23,804 nucleotides of DNA, taken from Sulfurimonas sp. GTDB lineage: Bacteria > Campylobacterota > Campylobacteria > Campylobacterales > Sulfurimonadaceae. Made by a program: the position numbers and the translations under genes. Numbering within the stretch: position 1 is the stretch's first letter; every line of letters begins with the position of its first letter. The notes beneath the pieces are model-generated. The model did not search any database, had not been told where the DNA came from, and saw only the letters and a program-made list of their open reading frames with translations. The stretch is from positions 1-23,804 of the forward strand of contig JAMOSE010000169.1 in the NCBI GenBank assembly GCA_027063215.1, in the 5' to 3' direction. This document shows, piece by piece, positions 16,573 to 23,771 of this stretch.

Positions 16573-17522
16573 GCCTTTACCTCAAATCCAAGCTCAAGAT
16601 CTTGGAAAGAATGTTGATAATTTTGCAATGCTGTATCTTCATTTTGTGGATCCAAAAATTGAATACTTTGGGGATAGAGACCAATTGCAAAGAGCTGCTC
16701 TTTAAGTAAAGGAATATTTTTTTGTAACAGATCCTGTAACTTTTGAGATTGGCATGTGATGTTGATATTGAGCTGATTTTTTTCAAAGAGTCCAAGACGC
16801 AGATCGAGTGTTCCATACTCTTTAAGTTTTAGGTTAATATCACAAAAAAATTTTTTATTTTTGGCTGAGTTTAGAGAGATATTTCCATCTTCAAGTGCAT
16901 CAAAAGAGTAAGGGATGTAGAGTACAGATTTCTCTGAGAGATGTGAAAGTAGTTGGTAGTAGTCAATTTGCAAGGCAAGCTTGTCAAGATGTTTGGCTAC
17001 CTCTGAAGAGTTTTGGGTTGTTGTACTTTGCAGTGTCTCTATACTTTTGTTGAGAGCAGCTTTGAGATCATTTGAGATCAGCTCTTTTGAAAGTGTAGTC
17101 TCTTTTAGTTTTGATTCTAAAAAAATACCTGAATTTTGAAACTTTTGTTTGAGTGTTTTATCATCTATCTGTTTGATATCTGTAAGCTTGTCAGAGAGAA
17201 GTGATTGTAGTTTGAGTAGATTTTTATCTTGTGTTTGTGTTTTTTGCATCAATGCTTCAAACTCTTTGAGTGTTGTTGTAATATTACCCAAGGATTTAAG
17301 CGTCGGATTGTTTTTTAGAAGCTGAAGAAGTTCCTGATTTTGAAGTTTTGAGTTCGTGGAATTTTTCAAAAGAGATTCTAACACAGATCCGAGGTCTTTA
17401 CTCTTTTTGAGCATAGCCAAATCTTGCGGTGAGGCATCTTGAAGTACTTTTTTAAGAGCTTTATTGGTGTTTTGAAGAATGATATTTAAAGTTTTGTTGT
17501 TTGTGGTGTTTAGCTGAACCAT
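16569..17522 (-). CDS. FliK-like protein (hook-length-control C-terminal domain)
   Basis: This 317-residue protein is polar, Gln-, Lys-, Leu- and Asn-rich and helical over residues 1-195. It ends in a compact domain (about 200-290) whose GTLDLRLGLFEKNQLNINITCQS and LKEQLFAIGLYPQSIQF segments resemble the Flg_hook domain of FliK. FliK is exported and signals FlhB to change substrate. The gene pairs directly with an FlhB_CC-like gene, an arrangement also seen in Bacillus (ylqG-ylqH), which supports a shared secretion role. The ATG at 17522 has no ribosome site but lies nine bases after a TATACT box, so the message may be leaderless. No other Met codon occurs before residue 38. Confidence 0.65.
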   Translation of the reverse strand: MVQLNTTNNKTLNIILQNTNKALKKVLQDASPQDLAMLKKSKDLGSVLESLLKNSTNSKLQNQELLQLLKNNPTLKSLGNITTTLKEFEALMQKTQTQDKNLLKLQSLLSDKLTDIKQIDDKTLKQKFQNSGIFLESKLKETTLSKELISNDLKAALNKSIETLQSTTTQNSSEVAKHLDKLALQIDYYQLLSHLSEKSVLYIPYSFDALEDGNISLNSAKNKKFFCDINLKLKEYGTLDLRLGLFEKNQLNINITCQSQKLQDLLQKNIPLLKEQLFAIGLYPQSIQFLDPQNEDTALQNYQHSFQDLELGFEVKA

Positions 17523-17531
17523 AATAGAGAA

Positions 17532-17537
17532 AGTATA
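17532..17537 (-). promoter_or_regulatory. -10 element giving a near-leaderless message for the FliK-like gene
   Basis: The minus strand reads TGCTATACT (extended -10) with the hexamer ending nine bases before the ATG. The usual six to eight bases to the transcription start leave a leader of about 0-3 bases. Confidence 0.45.
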
Positions 17538-17549
17538 GCATTTTTTTTG

Positions 17550-17555
17550 TATAAT
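17550..17555 (+). promoter_or_regulatory. -10 element for the gene at 17579
   Basis: A perfect TATAAT stands 23 bases before the ATG, with AAGGGTGG between as a ribosome site. It is back-to-back with the minus-strand -10 element 12 bases away. Confidence 0.5.
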
Positions 17556-17578
17556 TTTGAAAAAACAAAGGGTGGTTT

Positions 17579-18010
17579 ATGGATAGCAAAGTAGAAAAAG
17601 TTTTAGAGAGTTGGCATAAACATTTTAGTGATGAAACAAATCAATATTCAGAGTATGAGCCTTCAGATATAGAATACTTTGTTGGATGTATGCTTTATAA
17701 TCATTTTGCATTTTCAAAAGCTCATCATAATCTTCAAAAGATGGATTTAAGTTATGATTTTTTATCCTCTTGTGGGGACAAACTTTATGAAGAAAACAAA
17801 GATTTGATTGGGAGTATAGCATTTGAAACAGAAGAAGAGAAGTTGGAATTTTTACAAAACTATATAGAAGCGGCAAAAGCAAAATATACAAAGCCTGAAC
17901 TTTATTTACTTGATAGACTCGATTATCATGTACGTGCAATGGCTGAGCGTTATGCAAAAAATGCGGATGTTCAACATATAAATTTTACAAATCCACTGTT
18001 AAGGAAATAA
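17579..18010 (+). CDS. Protein of unknown function, helical, 143 residues
   Basis: I do not recognise this family. The protein is acidic in its first half (MDSKVEKVLESWHKHFSDE) and helical throughout, with no membrane segment, no signal peptide and no motif I can name. His residues are clustered at 13-15 and 51-57 (SKAHHNL). AAGGGTGG precedes the ATG. The next gene starts three bases after the stop, so the two are probably co-transcribed. Confidence 0.6.
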   Translation: MDSKVEKVLESWHKHFSDETNQYSEYEPSDIEYFVGCMLYNHFAFSKAHHNLQKMDLSYDFLSSCGDKLYEENKDLIGSIAFETEEEKLEFLQNYIEAAKAKYTKPELYLLDRLDYHVRAMAERYAKNADVQHINFTNPLLRK

Positions 18011-18012
18011 AG

Positions 18013-18564
18013 TTGAAAAAGTACCTTATTACTTCTCGTGAGTTTTATACAGATACACCGGCAGTTTTTCGTTCTGTTTTACAAGAACAGCTTCAAAAAC
18101 ATTTTCCTGATTTTGTACTTTATCGAGATAAACAAAACCCTCATTATGCTACACAGGCTGATCATTTTTTGGATGTTTGTAAAAATTTTCAGGGTTTAAA
18201 AGCATTTTTACATCAAGACTATCTTCTTGCAAAGAAACTTGGTGCATCTGGAGTGCATTTGACTTCTTCGCAGTTTGATGATATACCAAAGGCAAAAGAG
18301 TTGGGACTTGAGGTTATAATATCAACACATACATATGAAGAAGTCCATATTGCGGAGGCTATGGGTGCTGATTATGTGACATATTCACCTGTTTTTACAA
18401 CACCCGGCAAAGGAGAACCAAAAGGGATTGCGGATCTAAAAGAGATCAATGCTATAACAGATATTGCTATATTTGCACTTGGTGGCATAATAAGCAAGAA
18501 AGAAGTTGAAGCAGTGCGTGAGAGCGGTGTTTTTGGATTTGCCTCAATACGTTATTTTCTATAA
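18013..18564 (+). CDS. ThiE/TenI-superfamily protein, divergent at the active site
   Basis: The 183-residue TIM-barrel-like protein has the ThiE layout: VLYRDK (R38, K40), GASGVHL (77-83), STHTYEE (104-110), GADYVTYSPVFTTPGKG (118-134) and ALGGI (155-159). It is about 25 residues shorter than typical ThiE. In ThiE the GVHLGQxD stretch supplies a metal-binding Asp, and here it reads GVHLTSSQ; the ND pair before it reads HQD. These changes suggest a TenI-like or other function rather than standard thiamine-phosphate synthase. The start is TTG with AAGGAA seven bases upstream. I leave the gene symbol empty for this reason. Confidence 0.7.
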   Translation: MKKYLITSREFYTDTPAVFRSVLQEQLQKHFPDFVLYRDKQNPHYATQADHFLDVCKNFQGLKAFLHQDYLLAKKLGASGVHLTSSQFDDIPKAKELGLEVIISTHTYEEVHIAEAMGADYVTYSPVFTTPGKGEPKGIADLKEINAITDIAIFALGGIISKKEVEAVRESGVFGFASIRYFL

Positions 18565-18596
18565 ATTTTTGAAGATATTTTAAAGAATTAAAGAGT

Positions 18597-18602
18597 TATA
18601 AT
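18597..18602 (+). promoter_or_regulatory. -10 element for the chemoreceptor gene
   Basis: TATAAT lies 27 bases before the ATG at 18630, with AAAGGAAAG as ribosome site. No convincing -35 is seen, as is usual in this phylum. Confidence 0.45.
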
Positions 18603-18629
18603 CTGTAAGTTATAAATTAAAGGAAAGAA

Positions 18630-19829
18630 ATGGGTCTATTTTCAAAAAAGCGTCAAGCGTATGATTTTTCTTTTGTGGATGAAAAAATTAGAAATTTAAA
18701 GAATTTAAATATTTATATATCACCAGAGGAGAAGAATGATTTAGCTTCTGATGATGTTATGACAAAAATTAAGACTATTTTTGCGATTGAAGAGAGAGAA
18801 AATTTTTATTGGAAAGAGTTTAAAGATAATTATCCGGTAGCACTCTTTGCAGTCTTACCAAATCGTAAATTTATTGAGTGGAACAGAGATTTTGAAAATC
18901 TTACAGGCTGGAGTGCAACAGAACTTAAAAATGTGGATAGTGCAGGTAAAGTGCTATGGCCTATAAATCCAAAAGAGTGTAAAGTTTGTAAAATTGTAGG
19001 ACAGTTTGATACAAAAGAGAGACGTTCTGGCTATGGAACAGCAGAACTGATAAATAAGGCAAATGAAACTATTCCCGTATTTGTTTATATAATTCCTGTT
19101 TTTAAAGATGGTGTGCTTGATAGAACTTATGGAATTATAAGAGACAGAAGAGAAGAATTTGCTCAGCGTAAAGTTTATTTGGAAGAGGCCATTATGCCAC
19201 TTATTGAGCGGCTTGAAAGATTAGCTCAAAAAGAGTTTAAAGAGTTTGTAAATATTGAGAATGAAGATATTAAATTATTGGAAGCACCTGTAAATCAGAT
19301 TATTTCGAATTTAAAAAATATTATAGGTGATATTGAAGAGGCTGCCAACAATATTAATCAAGATTCAAGTGAAACGAAAGAGTTGGTTGAGAACTCTTTA
19401 AATTGGGCTACAAATGATTTTCAATCAACACAAGAGACACTTATGGCGCGGGCAAAATCTCTTGATGAATCAACTGGTTCTATTGAAGAGATGGTAAATC
19501 TGATTAAAGATATATCAGATCAGACAAATTTACTTGCTTTAAATGCAGCTATTGAAGCAGCTCGTGCAGGTGAACATGGACGTGGTTTTGCTGTTGTTGC
19601 GGATGAGGTAAGAAAGTTGGCAGAACGGAGTCAAAAAGCTGCTGTTGAAATTTCATCTATTATCTCTATTGTAAAAGATTCATCATTTTCAATTGTTGAA
19701 GAGATAGACCATACAATTCAAGACAGTTCAAAACTTGTGACTATATTAAATGATATTAGCGAAAAAGTCAATTCAATGGAGAAATATATTCAAAATCTTC
19801 AAAAAGAGATGAAAGATTTTGAAATCTAA
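18630..19829 (+). CDS. Soluble PAS-domain methyl-accepting chemotaxis protein
   Basis: The 399-residue protein has no membrane helix, so it is a cytoplasmic receptor. A PAS domain at about 66-172 (FIEWNRDFENLTGW, then VFVYIIPVFKDGVLDRTYGIIRDR) carries a CKVC pair (C117, C120) in the middle. The signalling part covers about 220-399, with the conserved hairpin tip ISDQTNLLALNAAIEAARAG at 295-314 followed by EHGRGFAVVADEVRKLAER. It would pass a redox or ligand signal through CheW/CheV to CheA, acting together with cheV at the left edge of the window. The last adaptation helix is short, and I see no CheR/CheB pentapeptide tether at the end. The stop codon lies inside the terminator hairpin. Confidence 0.9.
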   Translation: MGLFSKKRQAYDFSFVDEKIRNLKNLNIYISPEEKNDLASDDVMTKIKTIFAIEERENFYWKEFKDNYPVALFAVLPNRKFIEWNRDFENLTGWSATELKNVDSAGKVLWPINPKECKVCKIVGQFDTKERRSGYGTAELINKANETIPVFVYIIPVFKDGVLDRTYGIIRDRREEFAQRKVYLEEAIMPLIERLERLAQKEFKEFVNIENEDIKLLEAPVNQIISNLKNIIGDIEEAANNINQDSSETKELVENSLNWATNDFQSTQETLMARAKSLDESTGSIEEMVNLIKDISDQTNLLALNAAIEAARAGEHGRGFAVVADEVRKLAERSQKAAVEISSIISIVKDSSFSIVEEIDHTIQDSSKLVTILNDISEKVNSMEKYIQNLQKEMKDFEI

Positions 19830-19855
19830 AAAGCTTTTTTAGCTTTTTAGTTTTC
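19826..19855. terminator. Bidirectional terminator between the chemoreceptor and the flavoprotein
   Basis: A perfect ten-base-pair stem (19826-19835 with 19841-19850) with a five-T loop is followed by TTTT on the plus strand, and the minus strand has a similar T-rich tail. Both converging genes end within it. The stem is AT-rich, so strength is uncertain. Confidence 0.55.
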
Positions 19856-21083
19856 CTGCAAGATAACCGCTTGCAAAGCTCCATTGTAGATTATATCCTC
19901 CGCATGGGCCATCAAGGTTCATAACTTCTCCGCAGAAGTAGAGTCCGTCAATTAACTTACTTTGCATTGTTTTTGGGTTTATCTCTTTGAGGCTAATACC
20001 ACCACGGGTAATCATTGCCAAACGAAAACCATCATGCCCATTAATTGTCAGTGGTGTCCACGCAAGTAGAGAGATGAGCTTATCTCGTTTTTTACCTTCT
20101 ACTTTCTTATATTTCTCATCAGGATCAATTTTTGCAAGTTTAGATAGCTCACGTGAGAGTGCTTCAGGCAAGAGTGTTGTAAGCAGTTCTAAAACAGTTG
20201 TTTTATCTCTGTTTTGCATCTTTTTTTTAAAGTGCTCTCGAATTTGTTCTTCATTTTTTCCTTTTGTAAGATTAAGAAGCAGAGGAACTTCAGCATATTT
20301 TTTTAGTAGTGGCGTTATTTCTCTGGCAAAATCTAAAACTACAGGTCCTCGTATGCCCGAGTTTGTGAAGATAAGGTCTCCTTTTGCTCTTAGTTTTTTA
20401 TGCTTTTTGATGGCAACTCTAAGTTCAACTTGTGCAATGGTATCTGCACGGCAATTTTTGACCCACTCCTCTTTTGTTTTGAGCGGCATCATCGCAGGGC
20501 TGAGTTCTGTTACTTTATGTCCAAGTTCACTTGCTAAGTTATAGCCATCCCCCTCTGCTCCAAGTACGGGGTAACCTAATCCACCGGTAGCAATGATGAC
20601 ATTTGGAGCAAGAAAAGTTTCGTTTTGTGTTCGTACTCCATCTATATGTTTTCCTGTAGAGAGAAGACGTGATACTTTTTGATTGCATTGTACTTCAACA
20701 CCTACTTTTTGCATCTCTTTTTGCAAACCTTCGATAATTGTTGTGGATGAGTGGGAGGTTGGAAAGATTCGAAAACCATCGGGTGCATGTGTTTGAATTC
20801 CTATTTCTTTTAAAAATGCAGTGAGTTTTTGATGATCAAAAGTCTGCAGTGCATCTTGCATAAAGCGTCCATCTCTACCAAAACGAGCCATAAACTCTTC
20901 ATTAGAAAGGGTGTTCGTCAGGTTACAACGCCCACCACCGGTGGCTTTGAGCTTTGCTGCTATTTGAGAGAGTTTTTCAAGAAGCAGTACTTTTTTGCCT
21001 TCTCTTGCTGCAACAATAGCCGCAATAATTCCGGCTGCTCCAGCACCAATTACAATAAGATCAAATGAGTTTTTCTTTATCAT
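19839..21083 (-). CDS. HI0933/YhiN-family FAD-dependent oxidoreductase
   Basis: The 414-residue protein has an N-terminal Rossmann dinucleotide-binding motif GAGAAG (13-18), the family hallmark GGGRCNLTN (49-57), a second FAD segment (NVIIATGG) and a C-terminal block with TRGGISLKEI and LYFCGEVMNLDGPCGGYNLQW. The enzyme binds FAD; its substrate in bacteria is not established. The ATG at 21083 has no ribosome site, and its message probably starts very close to it (see the -10 element at 21095-21100). It is transcribed toward the chemoreceptor gene and ends in the shared hairpin. Confidence 0.88.
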   Translation of the reverse strand: MIKKNSFDLIVIGAGAAGIIAAIVAAREGKKVLLLEKLSQIAAKLKATGGGRCNLTNTLSNEEFMARFGRDGRFMQDALQTFDHQKLTAFLKEIGIQTHAPDGFRIFPTSHSSTTIIEGLQKEMQKVGVEVQCNQKVSRLLSTGKHIDGVRTQNETFLAPNVIIATGGLGYPVLGAEGDGYNLASELGHKVTELSPAMMPLKTKEEWVKNCRADTIAQVELRVAIKKHKKLRAKGDLIFTNSGIRGPVVLDFAREITPLLKKYAEVPLLLNLTKGKNEEQIREHFKKKMQNRDKTTVLELLTTLLPEALSRELSKLAKIDPDEKYKKVEGKKRDKLISLLAWTPLTINGHDGFRLAMITRGGISLKEINPKTMQSKLIDGLYFCGEVMNLDGPCGGYNLQWSFASGYLAGKLKS

Positions 21084-21094
21084 AAAGAAATTTT

Positions 21095-21100
21095 ACTATA
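21095..21100 (-). promoter_or_regulatory. -10 element for the flavoprotein gene
   Basis: The minus strand reads TATAGT here, 11 bases before the ATG at 21083. A start about seven bases on would leave a leader near four bases, and no ribosome site exists. It overlaps the plus-strand -10 at 21097-21102. Confidence 0.4.
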
Positions 21101-21102
21101 AT
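21097..21102 (+). promoter_or_regulatory. -10 element predicting a leaderless DTW-protein message
   Basis: A perfect TATAAT ends seven bases before the ATG at 21110, so transcription should begin at or next to the start codon. No ribosome site is present. Confidence 0.5.
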
Positions 21103-21109
21103 TGCATTA

Positions 21110-21760
21110 ATGAAAACATATTATGGAAATAGAGAGAAGTGTTATCGTTGCTACAGACCCAAAAGTTCTTGTATGTGTCAATACTTTTGTGAAATAGAAA
21201 CAGAGACAAAGTTTGTTATATTGATGCACCCAAAAGAGTTTAAAAAGGTAAAAAACAATACGGGGCATTTTACACATCAGAGTTTGAAAAATTCGGAGTT
21301 ATTTATTGGTATAGATTTCAGTGAGCATAAAAGAATCAATGAAATTATCGCTTCTTATGAGAGTTATATACTTTTTCCCTCACAAAATGCAGTTAATCTC
21401 ACCCATACAAATCCAAAAAACAGTAAAAAACCTTTGGCAATTTTTCTTATAGATTCAACATGGTCCTGTGCAAAACCTATCTTTTATAAGAGTAAAAATC
21501 TACAAAATTTACAACATATGAGTTTTACTACAACAAAAGAGTCACAGTATGAGATAAAAGAACAGCCTGATGCTGCTTATCTCTCTACGATAGAGTCCAC
21601 ACTGGTTGTATTAGAAGAGCTAAATAAGCATGGTATTGAGTCAATTCAAGAGAAGTCTCTTCAAAGATTCTTAGATCCTTTTTTTCAAATGATACAGTAT
21701 CAAAAAGATTTGATAAATAACCCTAAAAGTAATGCTGTTCGTTATAAGCGATATAAATAA
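21110..21760 (+). CDS. DTW-domain tRNA-uridine aminocarboxypropyltransferase-like protein
   Basis: The 216-residue protein has an N-terminal cysteine cluster (C11, C14, C21, C23) probably binding a metal, then the DTW signature as DSTW (115-118), followed by QYEIKEQP and LSTIES (158-163). The family includes E. coli TapT and human DTWD1/2, which install acp3U in tRNA using S-adenosylmethionine. The usual N-x-G-x-L region is present as NNTGHFTHQSL. The ATG at 21110 is the only plausible start, because the next Met is codon 22, inside the cysteine cluster. No ribosome site is visible. It is divergent from the flavoprotein gene across 26 bases. Confidence 0.85.
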   Translation: MKTYYGNREKCYRCYRPKSSCMCQYFCEIETETKFVILMHPKEFKKVKNNTGHFTHQSLKNSELFIGIDFSEHKRINEIIASYESYILFPSQNAVNLTHTNPKNSKKPLAIFLIDSTWSCAKPIFYKSKNLQNLQHMSFTTTKESQYEIKEQPDAAYLSTIESTLVVLEELNKHGIESIQEKSLQRFLDPFFQMIQYQKDLINNPKSNAVRYKRYK

Positions 21761-21831
21761 GCTTTTTTCAGTCATCTTTAATAAAAAAAACTTTACTATA
21801 CAGATGCGTGATTTTTAAATGAAGGAATAAA

Positions 21832-22581
21832 ATGAGTTTATATAAAATTTTACTAGGAAGTATGGTCTTAGCTGGTACACTTTTTGCAGGTGTTCATGGA
21901 TCGCATTGGGGATATACAGGTCATGCTTCTCCTGAAAACTGGGGTGATTTAGATCCAGAATATGCAGAGTGTAAACTTGGAGGCTCACAAGCTCCTATTA
22001 ATATTAGTAAAGAAATTATTGTAGAGACAAAAGGGCTTGCACCGATTAAGTTTCACTATACAACAGGAGCATCTGAAGTTGTTAACAATGGTCATAGTAT
22101 TCAGGTGAATGTAAAACCGGGAAGTTTTATCAAGATCGATGGAAAAGAGTTTGAACTTAAGCAGTTTCACTTTCATACGCCAAGTGAAAATCAGATCGAT
22201 GGAAAAAACTTTCCACTTGAAGCACACTTTGTTCATGTCGCAAAAGATGGAGCAATAGCTGTTGTTGCTGTTATGTTTGAATATGGTCAAGAGAATAAGG
22301 TAATTAGTAGAATATGGAAAAAAATGCCACGTATGGCAGAGAAAAAAGAGGGATGTGGTTTACCAGATGCTATGATTAATAATCTTTTACCAAAAGATAA
22401 AGCGTATTATAGATTTGATGGTTCGTTAACTACTCCACCATGTTCAGAGGGTGTACGATGGTTTGTTTTAAAAGAGTATGTACCAGTTTCTAAAGCAGAA
22501 GTAGAAGAGTTCTTAAAAACAATGAAACATCCAAATAATCGTCCGGTACAACCTGTAAATGCTCGAAAAGTTTTACAGTAA
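21832..22581 (+). CDS. Secreted alpha carbonic anhydrase
   Basis: The 249-residue protein has a signal peptide (hydrophobic 5-18, cleavage near A19), so it should be periplasmic. The three zinc ligands are H113 and H115 in QFHFHTPSEN and H132 in EAHFVH. H88 fits the proton shuttle, T200 in GSLTTPPCSEGVRW the residue that orients the zinc hydroxide, and C47 with C204 the conserved disulfide. All catalytic residues are present, so the enzyme should be active, interconverting CO2 and bicarbonate in the periplasm, useful for an autotroph or for pH balance. GAAGGAA precedes the ATG. A strong terminator follows. Confidence 0.94.
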   Translation: MSLYKILLGSMVLAGTLFAGVHGSHWGYTGHASPENWGDLDPEYAECKLGGSQAPINISKEIIVETKGLAPIKFHYTTGASEVVNNGHSIQVNVKPGSFIKIDGKEFELKQFHFHTPSENQIDGKNFPLEAHFVHVAKDGAIAVVAVMFEYGQENKVISRIWKKMPRMAEKKEGCGLPDAMINNLLPKDKAYYRFDGSLTTPPCSEGVRWFVLKEYVPVSKAEVEEFLKTMKHPNNRPVQPVNARKVLQ

Positions 22582-22587
22582 AACGGG

Positions 22588-22618
22588 TAAGTAAGAGAAA
22601 TTTCTCTTACTTATTTTT
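22588..22618. terminator. Strong terminator after the carbonic anhydrase, shared with the converging gene
   Basis: A perfect 26-base palindrome (22588-22600 with 22601-22613) is followed by TTTTT on the plus strand. The stop codon of the minus-strand gene (22607) lies inside it. In the minus direction the T-tract is weaker. Confidence 0.75.
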
Positions 22619-22999
22619 AATAGATTTTGCCCAATCCTCTGTTACTTCATGAAGTTTTTCATTTGGAACTTCTAAGAAACTGATTTCAAAATGATCTTCA
22701 AGTTCACTAACACCGATACTTCTTGGACGAACAGCTAACATTGCTGCTTTTGGAAGCATTTTCCCAAAACAAAATACAAAGTTTTTTGCCGCTTTAATAT
22801 TTGGATCTATTACATGATCTTCAATGCTTGTAGTGTGTTCATAGTGGTCAAAAACTGCAATCTCTACAGCAAATGGATGTGCCTCTACCTTTGCTTGTAA
22901 ATATGCGATGATTTCGTCCACATTTGAAAATGTAGTTTCGACTTTATCTATCTCTAATGTGTAAATTGGGTATTTATTCATAAGAAGTGATTGTTTCAT
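22607..22999 (-). CDS. Protein of unknown function, 130 residues
   Basis: The product is not recognised with certainty; the composition and the YPIYTLEIDK-like start suggest a conserved cytoplasmic family of this phylum. It looks like a mixed alpha/beta fold: a beta hairpin at about 9-25, a helix VDEIIAYLQAKVEAHP (27-42), a strand VEIAVFDHYEHT, and a second half with FVFCFGKMLPKAAMLAVRPRSIGVSE. It has no signal peptide or membrane segment. GAGGA lies seven bases before the ATG at 22999, which is why I prefer it over the Met at codon 7. It stands alone between the terminator and its own promoter. Confidence 0.6.
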   Translation of the reverse strand: MKQSLLMNKYPIYTLEIDKVETTFSNVDEIIAYLQAKVEAHPFAVEIAVFDHYEHTTSIEDHVIDPNIKAAKNFVFCFGKMLPKAAMLAVRPRSIGVSELEDHFEISFLEVPNEKLHEVTEDWAKSIKNK

Positions 23000-23027
23000 A
23001 TTTTATCCTCAACAATAATTTTTCAGA

Positions 23028-23033
23028 ATTATA
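23028..23033 (-). promoter_or_regulatory. -10 element for the unknown gene at 22999
   Basis: The minus strand reads TATAAT, 28 bases before the ATG, with GAGGA in between. A perfect inverted repeat sits immediately upstream at 23035-23051. Confidence 0.45.
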
Positions 23034-23034
23034 T

Positions 23035-23051
23035 CTTATAATTATTATAAG
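23035..23051. repeat. Short perfect inverted repeat upstream of the unknown gene
   Basis: CTTATAA, a three-base centre and TTATAAG form a perfect seven-base inverted repeat just upstream of the -10. It could be an operator, but such AT-rich palindromes arise easily by chance. Confidence 0.3.
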
Positions 23052-23093
23052 TGTAAAGAGTAGAAAGGGTAATTCCAGAGCTTAAGTTTGCAT

Positions 23094-23768
23094 TTATCTG
23101 TTAAACATAATTGAGCCAAGGCGTACCATATTTGAACCACACTCAATAGCCAGCTCAAAATCACCACTCATTCCCATAGAACAGATTGTAGCACCTTCTA
23201 GTTTATTAAAGATGGCATGCGTAGTTAAAAAGCTTTGCTTTACAAGCTCTTTATCATCAGAATGTGCACCAATGCTCATAACACCTTTTAAATTGATATT
23301 TGGACACTCTTTTTGAATTGTTTGATATGTCGTGATTGCATCTTCTGGTAGTATACCATGCTTGGACTCCTCTTTTGCAGAGTTTATCTGTAAAAGGCAA
23401 TCAAGCGTCATATCTTTGACAACTAATCTTTTTTGCAGTTCATGAGCGAGCTCAAGTGAATCAAGTCCCTGAAAGAGTGCAGGGTTTATCTCTAAGAGTT
23501 TGTTGATCTTGTTTTTTTGCAGGTTGCCGATAAAGTGCCACTCCAATGGTAGATCTTCAAGTTCCTGTGCTTTTTTCTCAAGATCTTGAACTTTGTTCTC
23601 ACCAAAGGCACGTTGTCCTATGTTATATAGTTTTTTTATCTCATTGCTTGTTGAGTATTTACTTACGGCAACAATCTTTACAATATGGTGATCACTTACT
23701 CTCAGTCTTGCACTCTCAACGCGTCTGATTACATCATCTATATATAATTTATACTCTATTTCATTCAT
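23094..23768 (-). CDS. yggS: PLP homeostasis protein YggS/YBL036C family
   Basis: The 224-residue protein is full length for the family. It has the PLP-binding lysine K37 in VAVSKYS, FGENKVQDLEKK, WHFIGNLQKNK and the C-terminal signature MGMSGDFELAIECGSNMVRLGS. It is a single-domain TIM barrel that binds pyridoxal phosphate without known enzymatic activity and keeps free PLP balanced. AAGGATAAAAA precedes the ATG at 23768. The gene's 5' side abuts the end of another possible coding region at the window edge (see 23772-23804). Confidence 0.93.
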   Translation of the reverse strand: MNEIEYKLYIDDVIRRVESARLRVSDHHIVKIVAVSKYSTSNEIKKLYNIGQRAFGENKVQDLEKKAQELEDLPLEWHFIGNLQKNKINKLLEINPALFQGLDSLELAHELQKRLVVKDMTLDCLLQINSAKEESKHGILPEDAITTYQTIQKECPNINLKGVMSIGAHSDDKELVKQSFLTTHAIFNKLEGATICSMGMSGDFELAIECGSNMVRLGSIMFNR

Positions 23769-23771
23769 TTT

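Noticed and set aside
19987..20544. A 185-codon open frame on the plus strand, antisense to the flavoprotein gene
   Set aside because: It is the complement of a clear, motif-rich gene, has no recognisable features and an implausible Ser-rich composition.
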